A program made the translations under genes and the position numbers. From contig NC_003283.11 in the NCBI RefSeq assembly GCF_000002985.6, forward strand, positions 4,340,001-4,404,000: a stretch of DNA of 64,000 bases. Direction: 5' to 3'. Positions 9,866 through 22,199 of this stretch are shown in pieces. Within the stretch, counting starts at the first letter, position 1. Every line of letters starts with the position of its first letter. The notes under the pieces were generated by a model. The model searched no databases. It was not told the DNA's origin and worked only from the letters and a program-made list of their open reading frames with translations. Source of the DNA: Caenorhabditis elegans (lineage: Eukaryota > Nematoda > Chromadorea > Rhabditida > Rhabditidae).

Positions 9866-12800
9866 TTACAAATTTCTTTTCCTCCGTAAGATCCGAATCA
9901 CTTTCTTGCGATTTTCTCGTGCCACGTCACTCGTTGGATCCAAGATCAGTGCGATTTCGTATTCTTTCAGAGCCAAATCGTACTTCTGATTAAGATGAAG
10001 AATTGCTCCGTAGTTGGCGTGAGCCGCATACGAATTCGGTTGAGCTTCCATCACTTTTCTGTAGAAAGTTTCAGATTCCACGTGGTTCTGAGTTTGTTGC
10101 AGAAGATTCGCGATTCCTTGCAGAGAGTCGAGATGAGTTGGATCCAGATGGAGAGCTTTTCGATAGAAGAGCAACGAGCGATTGTAGTTTTGCTGAAACG
10201 GATTTATTAATGATTTGTTTATTGTGGAGACGCAGAAAAATTCGCTTTTTAAATCGAGGTGAAAGCGCGCTCCAACGCCAAACTTTGGGTCTCGTTAGGT
10301 ATTGGCGGGAAACTCAGAAATTCAAACATTTTGCCATTTTTAAATGTGTTCCGTTGTTTTTTTAATGAGACACAAGACAAAATTAGGGAAACCGCGCATT
10401 TTTAAATAAGCTTTATTCCAACATAAACTAATTTTTAAGGAAGAACGCAAAAAATATAAATAAAAACGTAAAAGGCTTCAAAACGGGTAAAATGGGCGAA
10501 AATAATGGAAAATGTTCAATTATTTTCTCCGATTTTGCCCGTTTTTTTACTTTTTCCGTTGTTTTGAACCATTTTTATATCACAGGGACACAAAATTCTG
10601 AGAATGCGTATTGCATAACTTATTTGACGCGCAAAATATCTCGCAGCGAAAACTACAGTAACTCTTTAAATGGCTACTGTAGTGTTTGTATCGATTTACG
10701 GGCTCGATTTTTTTGAAATGAATTTCCGTTCTAGCTGTGACAGCTATATTCAATTTTGTGTTTTCTTTTAATATTTCATCGATTAATAAATGACTTCCGA
10801 AAATCGACACAAGAGCTACAGTAATCATTTAAAGAGTTACTGTAGTCTTCGCTACGAGATATTTTGCGCGTCAAATATGTTGATCAATACGCATTCTCAG
10901 AATTTAGTGTTCCCGTAATATCTTCATCACGTGGTGTCAGAGTGTCGCATTTCGGCGTGATCTACGTTGATCTACAAAAAATGCGGGAGAAGAGACGCGG
11001 AGTTCTCAACTGATTTCGCATGGTTAAGAACGTGATGACGTCACATTTTTTGAGCAAAAAATTCCCGCTTTTTTTTGAAGATCAAACCGAAATGGGAAAT
11101 GGCCTGGCACCACGAGACCTAACAAAACCCAAAGTTTGACATTGGATCGCGATTGCACTTTATCGAAACTTTAAATCTCACCATATGAAACTCGGCTAAT
11201 GCAATATTCTGAAGCACTGTCACAGATTCCGGAGCAAGTGTCATCGCTTTTCGAAGCAAATTCTCCACCTCGAAGCTTCTATTCTGCCGAATTTTCAAAT
11301 GCGCCATTGTCAAATACGAGTTGACATGATTCTCGCCGATCGCCTTGCCGAAAAACTTCTCCGCCGATTGCTCATCGCCGAGCTCATTGTAACAAGTACC
11401 CATTGAATTCAGAACACTCGGAGTGTGCTCGAAATGTGGCCCGCCAAGCTTCAGCGCCAACTCGAAGTTCTCAATTGCCACGTGGAAGTTTCCAGACTTT
11501 TGTAGTAGTCGGCCTTTGTTAAAGGCGCATGTCGCTTGAGTTTTTCGGTTGACATGATAGAATTTCAGAAATTCTCCGGTGTTGTTCAGGCACTTGTCGA
11601 GATGGGAGAACGCTGCCATGTGGTGGCCTGCGTCGTGAAGAAGCAGAGCCAAGTTGAGATGAGCAGCTGCATAGGTTGAACGAGATTGAAGAGCCATTTG
11701 ATAGCAGTGTATAGAGCCATTGGAGTTGTTGGAAGTCTTGCTAGTTAGGATTCCCCTGAAAATTTATGTTGGTTTCAAATTTTGGTGTGTTAGGGACTAA
11801 CTTTCACGTGGTGTCAGAGTGTCCCATGTTGGTTTGATCTACGTAGATCTACAAAAAATGCGGGAGGTGAGACGCAGACATCTTATCTGATTTCGCATGG
11901 TTAAGAACGTGCTGACGTCACTTTTTTTTGGGCAAAAAATTCCCGCTTTTTTGTAGATCAAACCATGATGGGACATACTAACATCACGTGAACTTTAGAT
12001 ACTTTCTATTACACATTCGCAAAAAATTTTAGACATTTGCTTCAAAAATACGGTGCTTGGTCTCGACACGACAAGTTTTGTGTCAAATGGAAAAAGGTCT
12101 CCGCCTTTAAGGACTACAGTAAGTTCAAATTTCCGTTTTAGGTCTTTCAGCAGACAATGAAAACTCAATGAAAATTCCGTAGCAACAAAACTTCGAAACT
12201 ACAGAACCCTTTATTTAAAGGACCATACCTTTTTAAATTAATAATAACTTGTCGTGTCGAGACCGAGCACCGTATTCTTGGTGCAAAATTTCGGCTAAAT
12301 GGCATAGTAGCTATCATTCAATGTTCCTGTGGTAGGCAGCCTGCCTCGTGCCTACACTCAGCCTGTTTAACTGAAGTATGGTGCGTTTTTTTTTCAATAA
12401 GAAATGGCGGTAGGCACAAGGCAGGCATGCAGGCATTTTTCCTTCCAGAAAGTAGATGAATTCAACAAAAACTCACAAATTGTACCAGGCATCGGCTAGA
12501 TTTCCCTGTCTCTTCAGTGCTTGCCGATAATGATATTTTGCCAATTCATATTTTTTCTGCGTAGTGTAAACGTATCCCAAGTTCATATTTGCCTTGGTTG
12601 GATTAACTTCAAGAGCACTTTTGAATAAGGATTCTTCAGTTTTCCAGTCGTCCACACGTTGCATGGTTCTAATTGTGAACAGTGAGAGAAGTAGTATATA
12701 TAATGGTAAGACGGATTTTGGACTGGATCTGGAATCCAATTTATGTATATTAAGAATTTTATTTGAAGGTTTTAATTACAAGAACTAAAAATTTTGAGAT

Positions 12801-15800
12801 TGCGTATTGCGCAACATAATTGACGCGCAAAATATCTCGACGCGAAAATTACAGTAACTCTTTGAATGACTACTGTAGCACTGAAGCGACAGTGATATTT
12901 CATTTTCATTTGTATTATTTTCATATGTTTGCTCCGTTCTATCGTTTAATAAATTTCAATTCATTTCTAAAATTGAGACCGTAAATCGACACAAGCGCTA
13001 CAGTAGTATTTTGAAGAGTTACTGTAGTTTTCGCTATGAGATATTTTGCGCGTCAAATATGTTGCAAAATGTGCATTCTCAGAATTTTTGGTTCTCGGGA
13101 AATTCAACAAAAGAAAACCCACCTCTTACTGCACATTTCTGCCAGAAACGCTGCTAAAATACAGTAGGCTACCGTATTCAGGTACAGTATTCTCTCGGCA
13201 GCCACAAATCCAACATGAGTCAAAAGATTCGAAGATAAAATATGAGGAGTTGTGAAGAGAGCAAATAGGAATAGTAAGGATCGATTTTCATGAGAATTTT
13301 CAGAATTTCTGAGTCCCAACAGCAGTTTTAATAGAACGTGTTCTCCGACTCCAATCACAATAAACGTCAAAATAATCCGCGAATCAATTAGCGATTCGAC
13401 TTTTGGAATTGCGTCCATCGACCAGTCATAGGACAAAGTTTTTGGAAAAACTATGAGGTTTAGGTGGAAAACCGGCAGATACATGAATGTCAAGGCTCTC
13501 GTGAGACTGTTCGGCTCGTGAGCAATTGGATTGTCATTTTTGGAAAACTTTGGGGATTGGAAATTGTTAATTGATAGTCGAAGGTAGCAGAGAGCAAGAA
13601 GGGATATGAGGTAGGCAGTGACGTCACGGCGGAATTGTTTGGTGTTGGAGGTCTGGAATTGAAGAGTTTAGGATTTTGAGAGAGACTTTGCTTTGAGAGG
13701 TTATATCTTGGCTCATTTTCAAGATATCAAAAAATTGTCAACTAAAAATCGATAGAAGAAGAAATAACAAATATTTTGTTAGTTGGCAATTTTTGTATAG
13801 GACAAATGGCAACGGAGATATAGACTCTCAAATTTGAATCTAAAAAATTGGCGGAAATTAAATTAAGCGGTTTTTTTTAAATTTTGTCTTTGTGCTGTAG
13901 ATTTTTATTTTTATTAATTTTTCATTGTATTTTTGGCAATTAAAAATTTTTTGCTTTTTCCAAAAAATGTGAGTGAGCGGAAAACGAAAAATACCGAGTT
14001 TTTAGCAAAAAAAAAGTTATTTTCAATTTTAAAAGAAAAATTATTTTTCAGCCCTGGTGACGGCCTACTGATTATTTTTTGCGTTGTTTCAGGAAACCAA
14101 AGGGTTCGGTACAAGGCGTGTAGGCACTAGGCGGCAATTTTTGTGCCTAGATAACAAATTCCAAAAATATAGCTTTGTTCATTTCCCATTTCTTTAAATG
14201 CTCTCATAGTGCCAAAATGAGCCAATATCATTGCAAAAATTCTCAAAAATTTTTCGAATTTTCTAAAATGTTTAGTAAAAAACGCAGTTTTTATCTATCA
14301 TAATTTTGGAAACCAACCCAAAAAACATTTTTTTTTGAACCTATTTTTATATTTTAGTTAGGTTTTAATTAATTATTGGTACATTATAGGGCTTCAAACC
14401 CACAGCAACATTTTTGAAAAGTTGCAAATTTATCATATTGTTCTTCCGAGAACATATACTAAAATTGGAACAATACAGAGAAGATTAGCATGGCCCCTGC
14501 GCAAGGATGACACGCAAATTCGTGAAGCGTTCCAAATAACTTTGACTTCAAATTTTGAAACATCTAGAAACTTATTGAGTGTTTCATGTCATTTTTGTCT
14601 ATTATACATAAATGTATTCAGGCTATATCCCCACTGACAATACCCAAGTTCCTAACCATAACGCAATGTCCCCACACTTTTGCCCAATTGTTCTATTAAT
14701 TCCCACCCGTTGGCCATCATCATTTTCCTCTTTTCATGCCAATTCCAATCATTTCTCCTTATTCTCACAAAAACATTCTTCTTGTTCTTCTTCAAGGTTA
14801 CTGTAGACAATACCCCCTCCCCGTCATCAGAAATACCGCGCCTAACACACAAGAAGACCTTTAAGGACGCTTCATTTGTTGTGAATGCGCGAATGTGTGT
14901 GCGTGGAGGAAGGTGGAGAAGGACCATCTCCTTCCGTTCTTTTTAATGGATTCATATTAAATCATCACTTCCGAAAATATTAAGGAAATTAATCAAGGTT
15001 CTAGCTAACGCTTTAGGTGGTTCACCGAAATCAGAGACTGTGTATATTAGGCCTAAGCTTAGTCGTAGTCTTAGGCTTATGCTTAGGCTTAGGTATAGGC
15101 TGAGGCTGAGGCTGAGGCCTAGGCTTAGGCCGGGCAGGCATAACCTTAGGCGTTGGCTTTGGCTTAGGCCTGAGCATAGACTTAGGCTTTGGATTAGGCT
15201 TACGCTTATGCTTAGGCTTAGTCTAAAGCTTAGGGTTAGGCTTTGACTTAGGCTTAGGCTTTGGCCCAGGCTTAAGCTTGGCCAGACGTTGTCAAGTTGG
15301 TAAAATCAGCTGGAAATATTTTTTCTTCTTTTAAAGTAGACCTACCTTGAACAAAACATCGTAGAGAGTTATCAGCGGCAGCAAGATAATTCCAGTTTCT
15401 TTAGCTGTTACTGCCAATATTGACAGCACAATTGTTCGGAAGGTACTTGGATCCGAGGTATGACATGTGATTGCCAGTAAAATTAGCATTGTGCTCAGCA
15501 AGTCTGCTCTACCGACAATTGAGCAAACTGCTTCGGAAGTTATTGGGTGGCAAGCAAAGATTAGAGCGGAGAGGAGGGAGAATTCTGGAATTTTCATAAA
15601 TGCTAACATATTTTAGCTCCAAATGAAAATGACTGTTGAGACCACTAGGCCTGAGATCGTGGCGAGACCCACTCAGGAAAACGCCATGCGCCTTTAAACT
15701 GAGCTTTCAAATTTTTGCAAAGTTACGATATAGTACTTTATCTTTTCCAGGTTAATCCCTATTTTATCAGTTTTTTTAAAACTTGTGCTCTCAAAAATTT

Positions 15801-18800
15801 GGCAATCAAAATGTGTTATTCCATGAAATATGAAGCACTAAATACGGTCGTTGTTAAAAATCTTACACCTCTTCGATACCGTCACTGATGTTTCCTGTCA
15901 TTTTAAACGGTCTAAACGTTATGACAGATGCACAGGAATCATATTTCCCCCCTCTACTGTGTTGTCCTTGTCCTTAATTGTGCATAATGCGATAAGCAAC
16001 TGTCGATCTAGATCGGATTACCAATTTTTGCAAAGAGAATATATATTTTTAAATAAGTTATTTCTCACCATTTCCCATTATCCTCATCTGCCTGGCGAGT
16101 TTCAACACCAACATGGAATTGATCATATGGCATATCAAATTGACCCCATGAAATCTGAAAGTATGTACTCATTTTAAAATTTCCCCAAAACATTTTGTCA
16201 ACTTGATCAACTAAAATCCAATTCCCTGGAGTACCCTAAAGAGGTTTCACGGTGCTCCAAAATGTTATCTACACACACACACACGCATATACTCATCATA
16301 ATTCTATCCCTTCTCTATTGGAGACAGATTTCGCATTTCTGAGTAGATGAAGAAAAGGGGGTCCTTTCGTTCTCCATGTGACGCTGAGAATGTGTGTGTT
16401 GTGTATACAATTACCCTCATGCACGGCGTTATGTTAAGTAACCTCTTCCCTATTTATAATCTCTAAAGATGCTCAAGATGTTGCACTGACAGAAGATTTT
16501 GAGTGAATAGGAAGGAAGAAGCATCATGTGGGTGTGCTTATGTGGAAGAAATCCGATAGTCGGAAGTGCGGGGAAAATGGAGCCCTGAGGCAAGAAATCT
16601 TGAATTTTGTAAGTGGTGTTTTGGAAACTACAACGTCACAAGATCAGAATCAAGATTTGTTGCTCAACAGTTTTGCTCCGAATTGTTCAAAAGTGGAGTA
16701 TCGTCAGTGGGGAAATTGCTTTAAAATACCATGGGCAAATTCGGCAAATTGTAATTTCCGGCAATTTGCCGATTTGCCGGAAATTTTCATTGTCGCCAAA
16801 TTGCCGGTTTGCCGTTTGCCGGATATCAATTTGCCGGAGGTTTTTAGAGGGATTTTTTATAAGACAGAACCGGTTAAAACTGTGCTTTTTTGAAATTTTT
16901 TTCCCTTTTTCTATAGATATTTTCATAGAATTTGCGTACTTTTCAAAATAGATGTAGGAACATTTATAGGATGCGAACAATTTTGCCGATTAAAACTGAA
17001 ATTCTGAAATTTCCAAAAGAAAATGGGCAAAATCACTATTTGTCGAACATTTTCAGTTCCGGCAATTTGCCGATTTGCCAGTAATTTTCAATTCCGGCAA
17101 CTTGCCGATTTGCCGAGAATTTCAGTTCTGCCAATTTGCCGCCTTGTCCGAAAAAATCGTTTGCCGCCCACCCCTGATAGGACCTCATTACTTAACTTTA
17201 ATCTTTAATCTCCAAGCAAATTGTTGTGCGGAAACTTTTCGGCAAATTCGGTAAATCGGCAATTTGCCGGTTTGCCGGAGCATAAAATATTCATTAATTT
17301 CTGATTGCACAAACATTTTCCTACATTTTCACATAAATGTTTGAATCAAAAAGTCAGTCAAAAAGTCAGTCAAAAGTTCCCCAGCCAGTTTTTTTTTGAA
17401 AAAAAAAACATCCAAATTCCCATTCATTCAGCTTTCCTCACCCCGTTTAGGTCCTCTCCAGTTTTGCAGAAAATTGAGTGAAATTGAAAAGAGAGAAAAG
17501 CAATTTAAGGAAAAGTCCACACCCGAAGGGAGAAAGCACTTTAATCGCGTTATGAAATCAACTTGTGGGAAAATTTTGGGACAAGACGGAGAGGAGGAGG
17601 AGGAGGAAAGTGTTTTACGACGACGACGGAATTGCGAAATTCAATCAGTGACCGAGAGCCGAGAGATTGAGCCTAATGGATTGTCAGGAAGTTGTCGTAG
17701 GTAATTACTCAAATATTTTTGAATTTAGCTGTTGTACAGATAAGGCAACTGAATTTTTTAAAGTTTTAAAATATTCTTCTCAGAATTTGGAATATTTCGT
17801 CAGTTGGTTTTAGAGTCATGAAAGTTTAAAGTAGAGTGTCTCGTCGTCTGCGTCTCTTCTCTCCCAATTTTGATTTTACAGGCTTATACCTCACTAAAGG
17901 TAACTCCTAGAAAAATATCGCAAGAGACCAACATGTGTAGAACATGATGTGCTACCGAATAACATTTTGAAAATTTCAGGAATTTCAATTTTCAAAAAAC
18001 TTGAAAAAGTGGTTCGATCTGGAGTGCAGATGCACGGGACGTCAGGCTGTCTCATTACGGTTTGAATTGTTTTTCCCACTGTCTTTCTACTCCCCATTAC
18101 CCCCCCCCCCCCCTCTTTCTTCTTACTCACAATTCGGCTTTCAATCCATGAACGGCAAATTGAAGGCGAAACGAGGCGGTGATCAATGGGCGATAGCTTT
18201 TATGGGATCCTTGTAAACCGATCGGATTACCCCAAAAGTCGTTGTGAACGATAAGTGAGCGCCATGGCGTCCGGCCGAGAACATCGTCGTTCGTGAGAAT
18301 TGCGGGTCTGGAATTTCTCACTTTTTCCCAAAGAAAAACACCATATTTCTTCTATTAGATTGCACTTCATTGCTCAACTTTGACAGCTTATATCTCAGTT
18401 GTCGTTTATTCTATTCAAAAATGTTCAACTAACAAAATATTGTTTATTTCTTTTTCTATTATTTTGTAGTTGAAAATTCATTGACAACTACAAAAAGAAC
18501 CAAGATATAAGCTTTCAAAGTTAAGTGGAGAGGTGCAGTGAGCCAAATGTGTTGTAAATTTTTTTAAAGGTGGAGTAGTGTCAGTGGGGATATTGTTAAA
18601 AACCACTATAATGGTCTCAAAATGACCGAATATCATACTAAAACGTTAAAAAAATTTTTGAAAATTTTTTATTTACTGTCAAAAAGTGACAATTACTCAG
18701 TTTCTGCCACTCATAATTTTGGAAGTCGACCAAAAAAAAAAGTGTTTTCCTACATTTTTTATACTGTAATTTTGTTTTAACTTTTTGTATTAAAACATTG

Positions 18801-21695
18801 TAGGGGTCGAAACATGCGACATTGCTTTGGATTTCCTCAAAAGCTCATATTCTTCAAAATTTTGGCAATTTGCCAAAATGCCTTTGATTTTATATATTTT
18901 TGTTCAATTTTTGCAATTTGAAAGTTTTTTATAACCCCATAACTATAGTTTTCTTTTTTTAAAAACTTAAAAACACAGCAGCTAATTAGCGGAAAGCGAA
19001 AACTTTTCTCGCGTACTTCAGTGTGCCATGAAATCTGAGAACCCTCTCTGCTCTTCTTTTGTTTTGTGTTCACCCCTCGGCCTCTCAAAAAGGTAAATAC
19101 ACTGAATTTTGTATCACTTTGACGGAATAGAAGTACGTTTTTAATGTATTCGCCCGCCCTACATCTTGGTACTTTTTGCAGAGAGAGAGAATTTCTAATT
19201 ATTTCGGGAAAACATTCAGATGCTTGGCTCACACAAATTATGATCAGTTGAGTGGAGATGACACACAGAGTGCAAAAGAAAAGAAAATGGATACAGGATT
19301 AGATGGGGGCGGATACACGTCTAATCCACCTAATTAGAGAGTGAGCTGGACCAACACAACGATGACTTGTTTGTGCAAACATTTGATTGGAATTACAGTT
19401 GGGTAATAAATAAATACATACGTCAACAGGGTGGTTATCGGGTTAATTTTTCTAAAAGTCAGAAATAGTTCGATTTTCGCGGTTTTTTGTAATTTTAAAT
19501 TCCCGACAATATTTTTTTTTCAAAACATTTAAATGTTGACCCAAATTTAATTTTCAAAAAATTTCTGGAAAATTTTGAGTTTTTGGCCAAAAAACTATGC
19601 TCATAAAATTTGGGTTTTCATCAAAATTTTTCAATAAAAAAATTATTTTCCAGACGAAAATTTTTACTAAAAATTGTAATTTCCCGACAACAAATTCTCT
19701 CAAAAAGCATTGAATTTTCCGCCAAGAATTGATCTTGAAAAATTTGAATTTCCCGCCAAATTTTTTCTCAAGAAATTTACATTTGCTGGCAAAAATTGTT
19801 AATCTTAAATGTGATGTTCTTGCCAAAAATGTTCTTTAAAATGTGGAATTTCCCATCAAAAAATTTTTTTTTGAGAAATTCACATTTGCCGGCAAAGGTT
19901 TTTAATCTAAAGCTTGAATTTCCCGCCAAAATTTGTATAGACATGTACACCTTCAATTCACCACTATACTTCTTATTTTCCTATTGACAGCCTTTTGTTG
20001 AGCTTGCTGTCGCCAGCACATTTTCTGCACACAACTCCCAAGTCACTTTGGTAATAAAACGAGAAAATTGCTGCTGTGCTCCGGGGGGCAGCAGCAATGT
20101 CAGGTTCCGGCCCATAAACCACATAAATATTAGATAACCTTCTCCATATATATTTTTTTGAATATATGTGAATGTCTATGTGCTTGTTTTTTACATGGAA
20201 GATCAAATATTGATGCGTTGTACTCTCTCTCTATCTCGCCCCCTGTCAATTTGACTGACATGTTCGGCATAAATGGATGGAGAACATTTTTGGAAGAAAA
20301 TGCGAGGAAAATGTGATGAGATGGGCGACACATAGTGGACACACGAAACATCTTCATCGGAAACCTTGTCTTCAACTCAATTTCCCATTTTTCCCCCGCC
20401 TGGGCGGTGGAGTAGTACATACTGATGGAATTTTGGAGTAGCACGACAAAAACAGAGACAAATTTAGAGGAATTTGGATAGCTATGGAATTTTTTTAAAT
20501 GTTCCGAAAAGTTCAAGAGAATAGTTTTTGAGCAATTAGAAAAAAAAATCCGGGAACGCACGTATTGCCAGAGTGTCTCATTTCGGCTTGATCTACGTAG
20601 ATCTACAAAAAATGCGGGAGAAAAGACGCAGAGTTCTCAACTGATTTTGGATGGTTAAGAACGTGCTGACGTCTCATTTTTTAGGCAAAAACTCCCGCAT
20701 TTTTTGTAGATCAAACCGTAATGTGACAGCCTGGCACTACGTGGGAGCGCAAAAGTTTTGCGCTTAAAATTTCGTGCATAGTCACTGCCCTGAAAGTCAG
20801 GGCTCCAATTTTTTTGAAAAAAAAATTACGGTGGCCGCGAAAAACTTCTCTATTTTTCCAAATACATCGCATTTGACTCGCAACTTTAATTTTGTTGCAA
20901 TCGACCAAAATCAAAGTATTTGATAAGTTGATTGGCGAAGGTTTTTCCAAAAAATAAATAAATCTAAAGAATATGAAAATACGATTTTTAAATTTTAGGG
21001 GAAAGGTGAATTTGTTGTGGTGTGCCTAGTTTGCCGAAATTTCGCAAAAAAAACGGCAATTGCCGAATTTGCCGTTTGCCAAACATTTTTTGAAAACAAA
21101 ATTCCCAAAAACGTTTGGCAATTGCCGTTTTTTGACGAATTCGGCAAATCGGCAAATTTTGGCGTTTTGTCAAATTGCCAAATCTCCTACACTTTTCCTA
21201 TTTTTCACGTATATTTCTATATGCCTATCCATTTTTAAATTGTGTGAGCTGGGATTTCCTGAGCGGAAATCCTAGATCCAAAGATACCCAGAGCTATTAA
21301 AAGTGCGTAACACATCTAGGCATATAGTGGTCAAGCTCCACAATTTCAATTTAAAAAAAAGTTTTTTCAACACAAATTCAAATTCAGAAAACCAAAAATT
21401 CTTACCGATCGTCATACACAAAATCTGCGTTCAACGTGATCCGGTACACGATGCTTGCGAATAATGCGACAAGTAAATACTGATAAGGAATGTGTGATAA
21501 TATAGTTGGCTCGACACTCTTCTGTTTTCTCTTCTCCTTTTTCATGTCGAATGGTCCAGAGAGTAGACACGAATGTTTGTGGTTTTCTTCTTGTGGCCAG
21601 CAAAATGTGGGGAATGGAGTCTCCGCCCACTTCTTGACGGAGAGACGCAGAGACGTGACAGTGAAGACACGTGAAGGTGTTATTCGAGAGTTCAT
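9866..21695 (-). CDS. TMTC-type multipass membrane protein with TPR repeats
   Basis: TMTC family: ER membrane proteins linked to O-mannosylation of cadherins. Eight exons keep phase: 21406-21695, 18131-18307, 16069-16154, 15346-15602, 13123-13652, 12477-12728, 11182-11755, 9866-10192 (about 830 aa). Family landmarks in order: NADFVYDDRPAILTNDDV, HNDFWG, SHKSYRPL, HPITSEAVCSIVGRADLL, KETGIILLPL, the DUF1736-type TFMYLPVFHL with LSYDWSMDAIP, then a C-terminal TPR solenoid (e.g. PTKANMNLGYVYTTQKKYEL, AHANYGAILHLNQKYDLALK). Hydrophobic segments fill exons 1 and 3-6. The start is uncertain: a Met at about 21545 gives a more family-like N-terminus than the one at 21695. The long introns contain foldback repeats, a U6-like copy and a TTAGGC-like array. 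Confidence 0.88.
10250..11165. repeat. Three-level nested foldback elements in TMTC-like last intron
   Basis: Outer arms: GAGGTGAAAGCGCGCTCCAAC with TTTGGGTCTCGTTAGG (10256-10300), and GAGACCTAACAAAACCC with GATCGCGATTGCACTTTAT (11118-11163). Inside lie a GACGCGCAAAATATCTCG-type palindrome (about 10580-10918) and, next to it, a CACGTGGTGTCAGAGTGTC ... CCTGGCACCACGAG palindrome (about 10928-11118). Confidence 0.75.
11800..11993. repeat. Foldback repeat, CACGTGGTGTCAG family
   Basis: TTCACGTGGTGTCAGAGTGT and GGTTTGATCTACGTAGATC on the left are mirrored by TAGATCAAACCATGATGGGA and ATCACGTGAA on the right. The middle has TTCGCATGGTTAAGAACGTG. It lies in the intron between the 12.5 kb and 11.2 kb exons. 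Confidence 0.75.
12055..12285. repeat. Foldback repeat, GGTCTCGACACGACAA family
   Basis: CGGTGCTTGGTCTCGACACG at the left end is mirrored by GTCGTGTCGAGACCGAGCAC at the right end. The inner arms contain AATGAAAACTCAATGAAAAT. A second small inverted repeat of the GTAGGCA/CAGGC type follows at about 12334-12437. Confidence 0.7.
12780..13090. repeat. Foldback repeat, GACGCGCAAAATATCTC family
   Basis: ATTTTGAGATTGCGTATTGC, TTGACGCGCAAAATATCTC and ACAGTAACTCTTTGAATGAC on the left are mirrored by AAGAGTTACTGTAG, GAGATATTTTGCGCGTCAAA and GCATTCTCAGAATTTTTG on the right. It occupies most of a TMTC-like intron. Confidence 0.75.
13695..13830. repeat. Foldback repeat, TATATCT..GTTGTC family (copy 1)
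   Basis: An imperfect inverted repeat with GAGGTTATATCTTGGCTC at one end and GGAGATATAGACTCTC at the other, with AACAAATATTTTGTT near the centre. Related copies are at about 18385-18525 and 23560-23710. Confidence 0.55.
14440..14537 (+). pseudogene. U6 snRNA-like copy with altered 3' end
   Basis: The sequence runs from GTTCTTCCGAGAACATATAC through the ACAGAGA box, the GATGACACGC region and GTGAAGCGTTCCAAAT, and agrees with nematode U6 snRNA over all the parts I can recall. The normal terminal U-run is replaced by AACTTTGAC, so there is no pol III terminator within about 20 nt. I see no clear upstream PSE. It lies antisense in a TMTC-like intron. A retro-copied pseudogene is most likely; an active variant gene is possible. 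Confidence 0.75.
15045..15290 (+). repeat. Degenerate TTAGGC array
   Basis: About 245 bp of diverged hexamers of TTAGGC, the nematode telomere unit, reading G-rich on the plus strand (TTAGGCTTATGCTTAGGCTT and similar). It lies inside the TMTC-like intron between exons at 15346 and 13652, about 7 kb from a C-rich partner array. Confidence 0.85.
16736..17280. repeat. TTGCCG-type foldback element
   Basis: Arrays of GGCAATTTGCCGATTTGCCG on both sides of a conserved spacer (TTTTTATAAGACAGAACC, ATGTAGGAACATTTATAGGA, GATTAAAACTGAAATTCTGA). The 3' end reads TTTGCCGCCCACCCCTGA. A loose extra TTGCCG stretch lies at 17236-17280. Related copies occur throughout the window. Confidence 0.75.
18385..18525. 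repeat. Foldback repeat, TATATCTCAGTTGTC family (copy 2)
   Basis: TTTGACAGCTTATATCTCAG pairs with CAAGATATAAGCTTTCAAAG; AATGTTCAACTAACAAAATA is near the centre. It lies in a TMTC-like intron. Confidence 0.65.
19495..19935. repeat. Degenerate tandem AATTTCCCGCCAAA repeats
   Basis: A unit of roughly 45-60 bp built on AATTTCCCGCCAAAATTTTT ... TTTGCCGGCAAAAATT recurs about eight times with strong divergence. It reads as short ORFs on the minus strand without coding character. A reverse-orientation relative (TTGGCGGGAAATTCAAA) is at 42045-42265. Confidence 0.55.
20560..20745. repeat. Foldback repeat, CACGTGGTGTCAG family
   Basis: AGAGTGTCTCATTTCGGCTT GATCTACGTAGATC on the left is mirrored by GTAGATCAAACCGTAATGTG and CCTGGCACTACGTGG on the right. 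It lies in TMTC-like intron 1. Confidence 0.7.
21005..21190. repeat. TTGCCG-type repeat
   Basis: Short runs of GGCAATTGCCGAATTTGCCG and mirrored AATTCGGCAAATCGGCAAAT, between TMTC-like exon 1 and exon 2. It is more diverged than the other copies. Confidence 0.6.
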
Positions 21696-22199
21696 CTACG
21701 GAGATAACATATATATTCGGCACTATTCTCTTGATCTGTCATAAATCCTTATAAATCACAGTTTGCCGGCATTTATTCGACCTCTAGTGTTGGAGGTGTT
21801 CCTTATCGCAGTCAATCGGGGTTCTTGATGGGAAACTGTGAGGTTGAATATAACTGGTTTTTTTTTTTGGAATATTATAAAGTAAACTGGAATGTTGTAA
21901 TTGACAAGTATTTGGACAATTTGTCAATTGCCTAATTTCAAAATGTTTGGTCCACTCCTGATATATAGGCCCTAACAAAATTATAACAAAAACAATTTCG
22001 TTTTGATAAATTTTGGTTTTTAATTTTCAAAATTATTTGTGGTGAAAATCATAAACATATTCCAGACTTAAAATGTTGTAATTTTTGCCCCAAAATATCT
22101 GTTCCCGGTCTTGACAATGTTTGAAAATATTAGTAAAAGTATGAAGCAAATTTGTTACAAAATTTTACCAATTTTAGAAAAAAATTAAACTCTCCAAAA

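Noticed and set aside
17396-17704. 102-codon plus-strand frame with an EEEEES stretch in a TMTC-like intron
   Set aside because: Starts in an A-run, carries simple-sequence GAG/CGA repeats, no acceptor upstream or partner exons.
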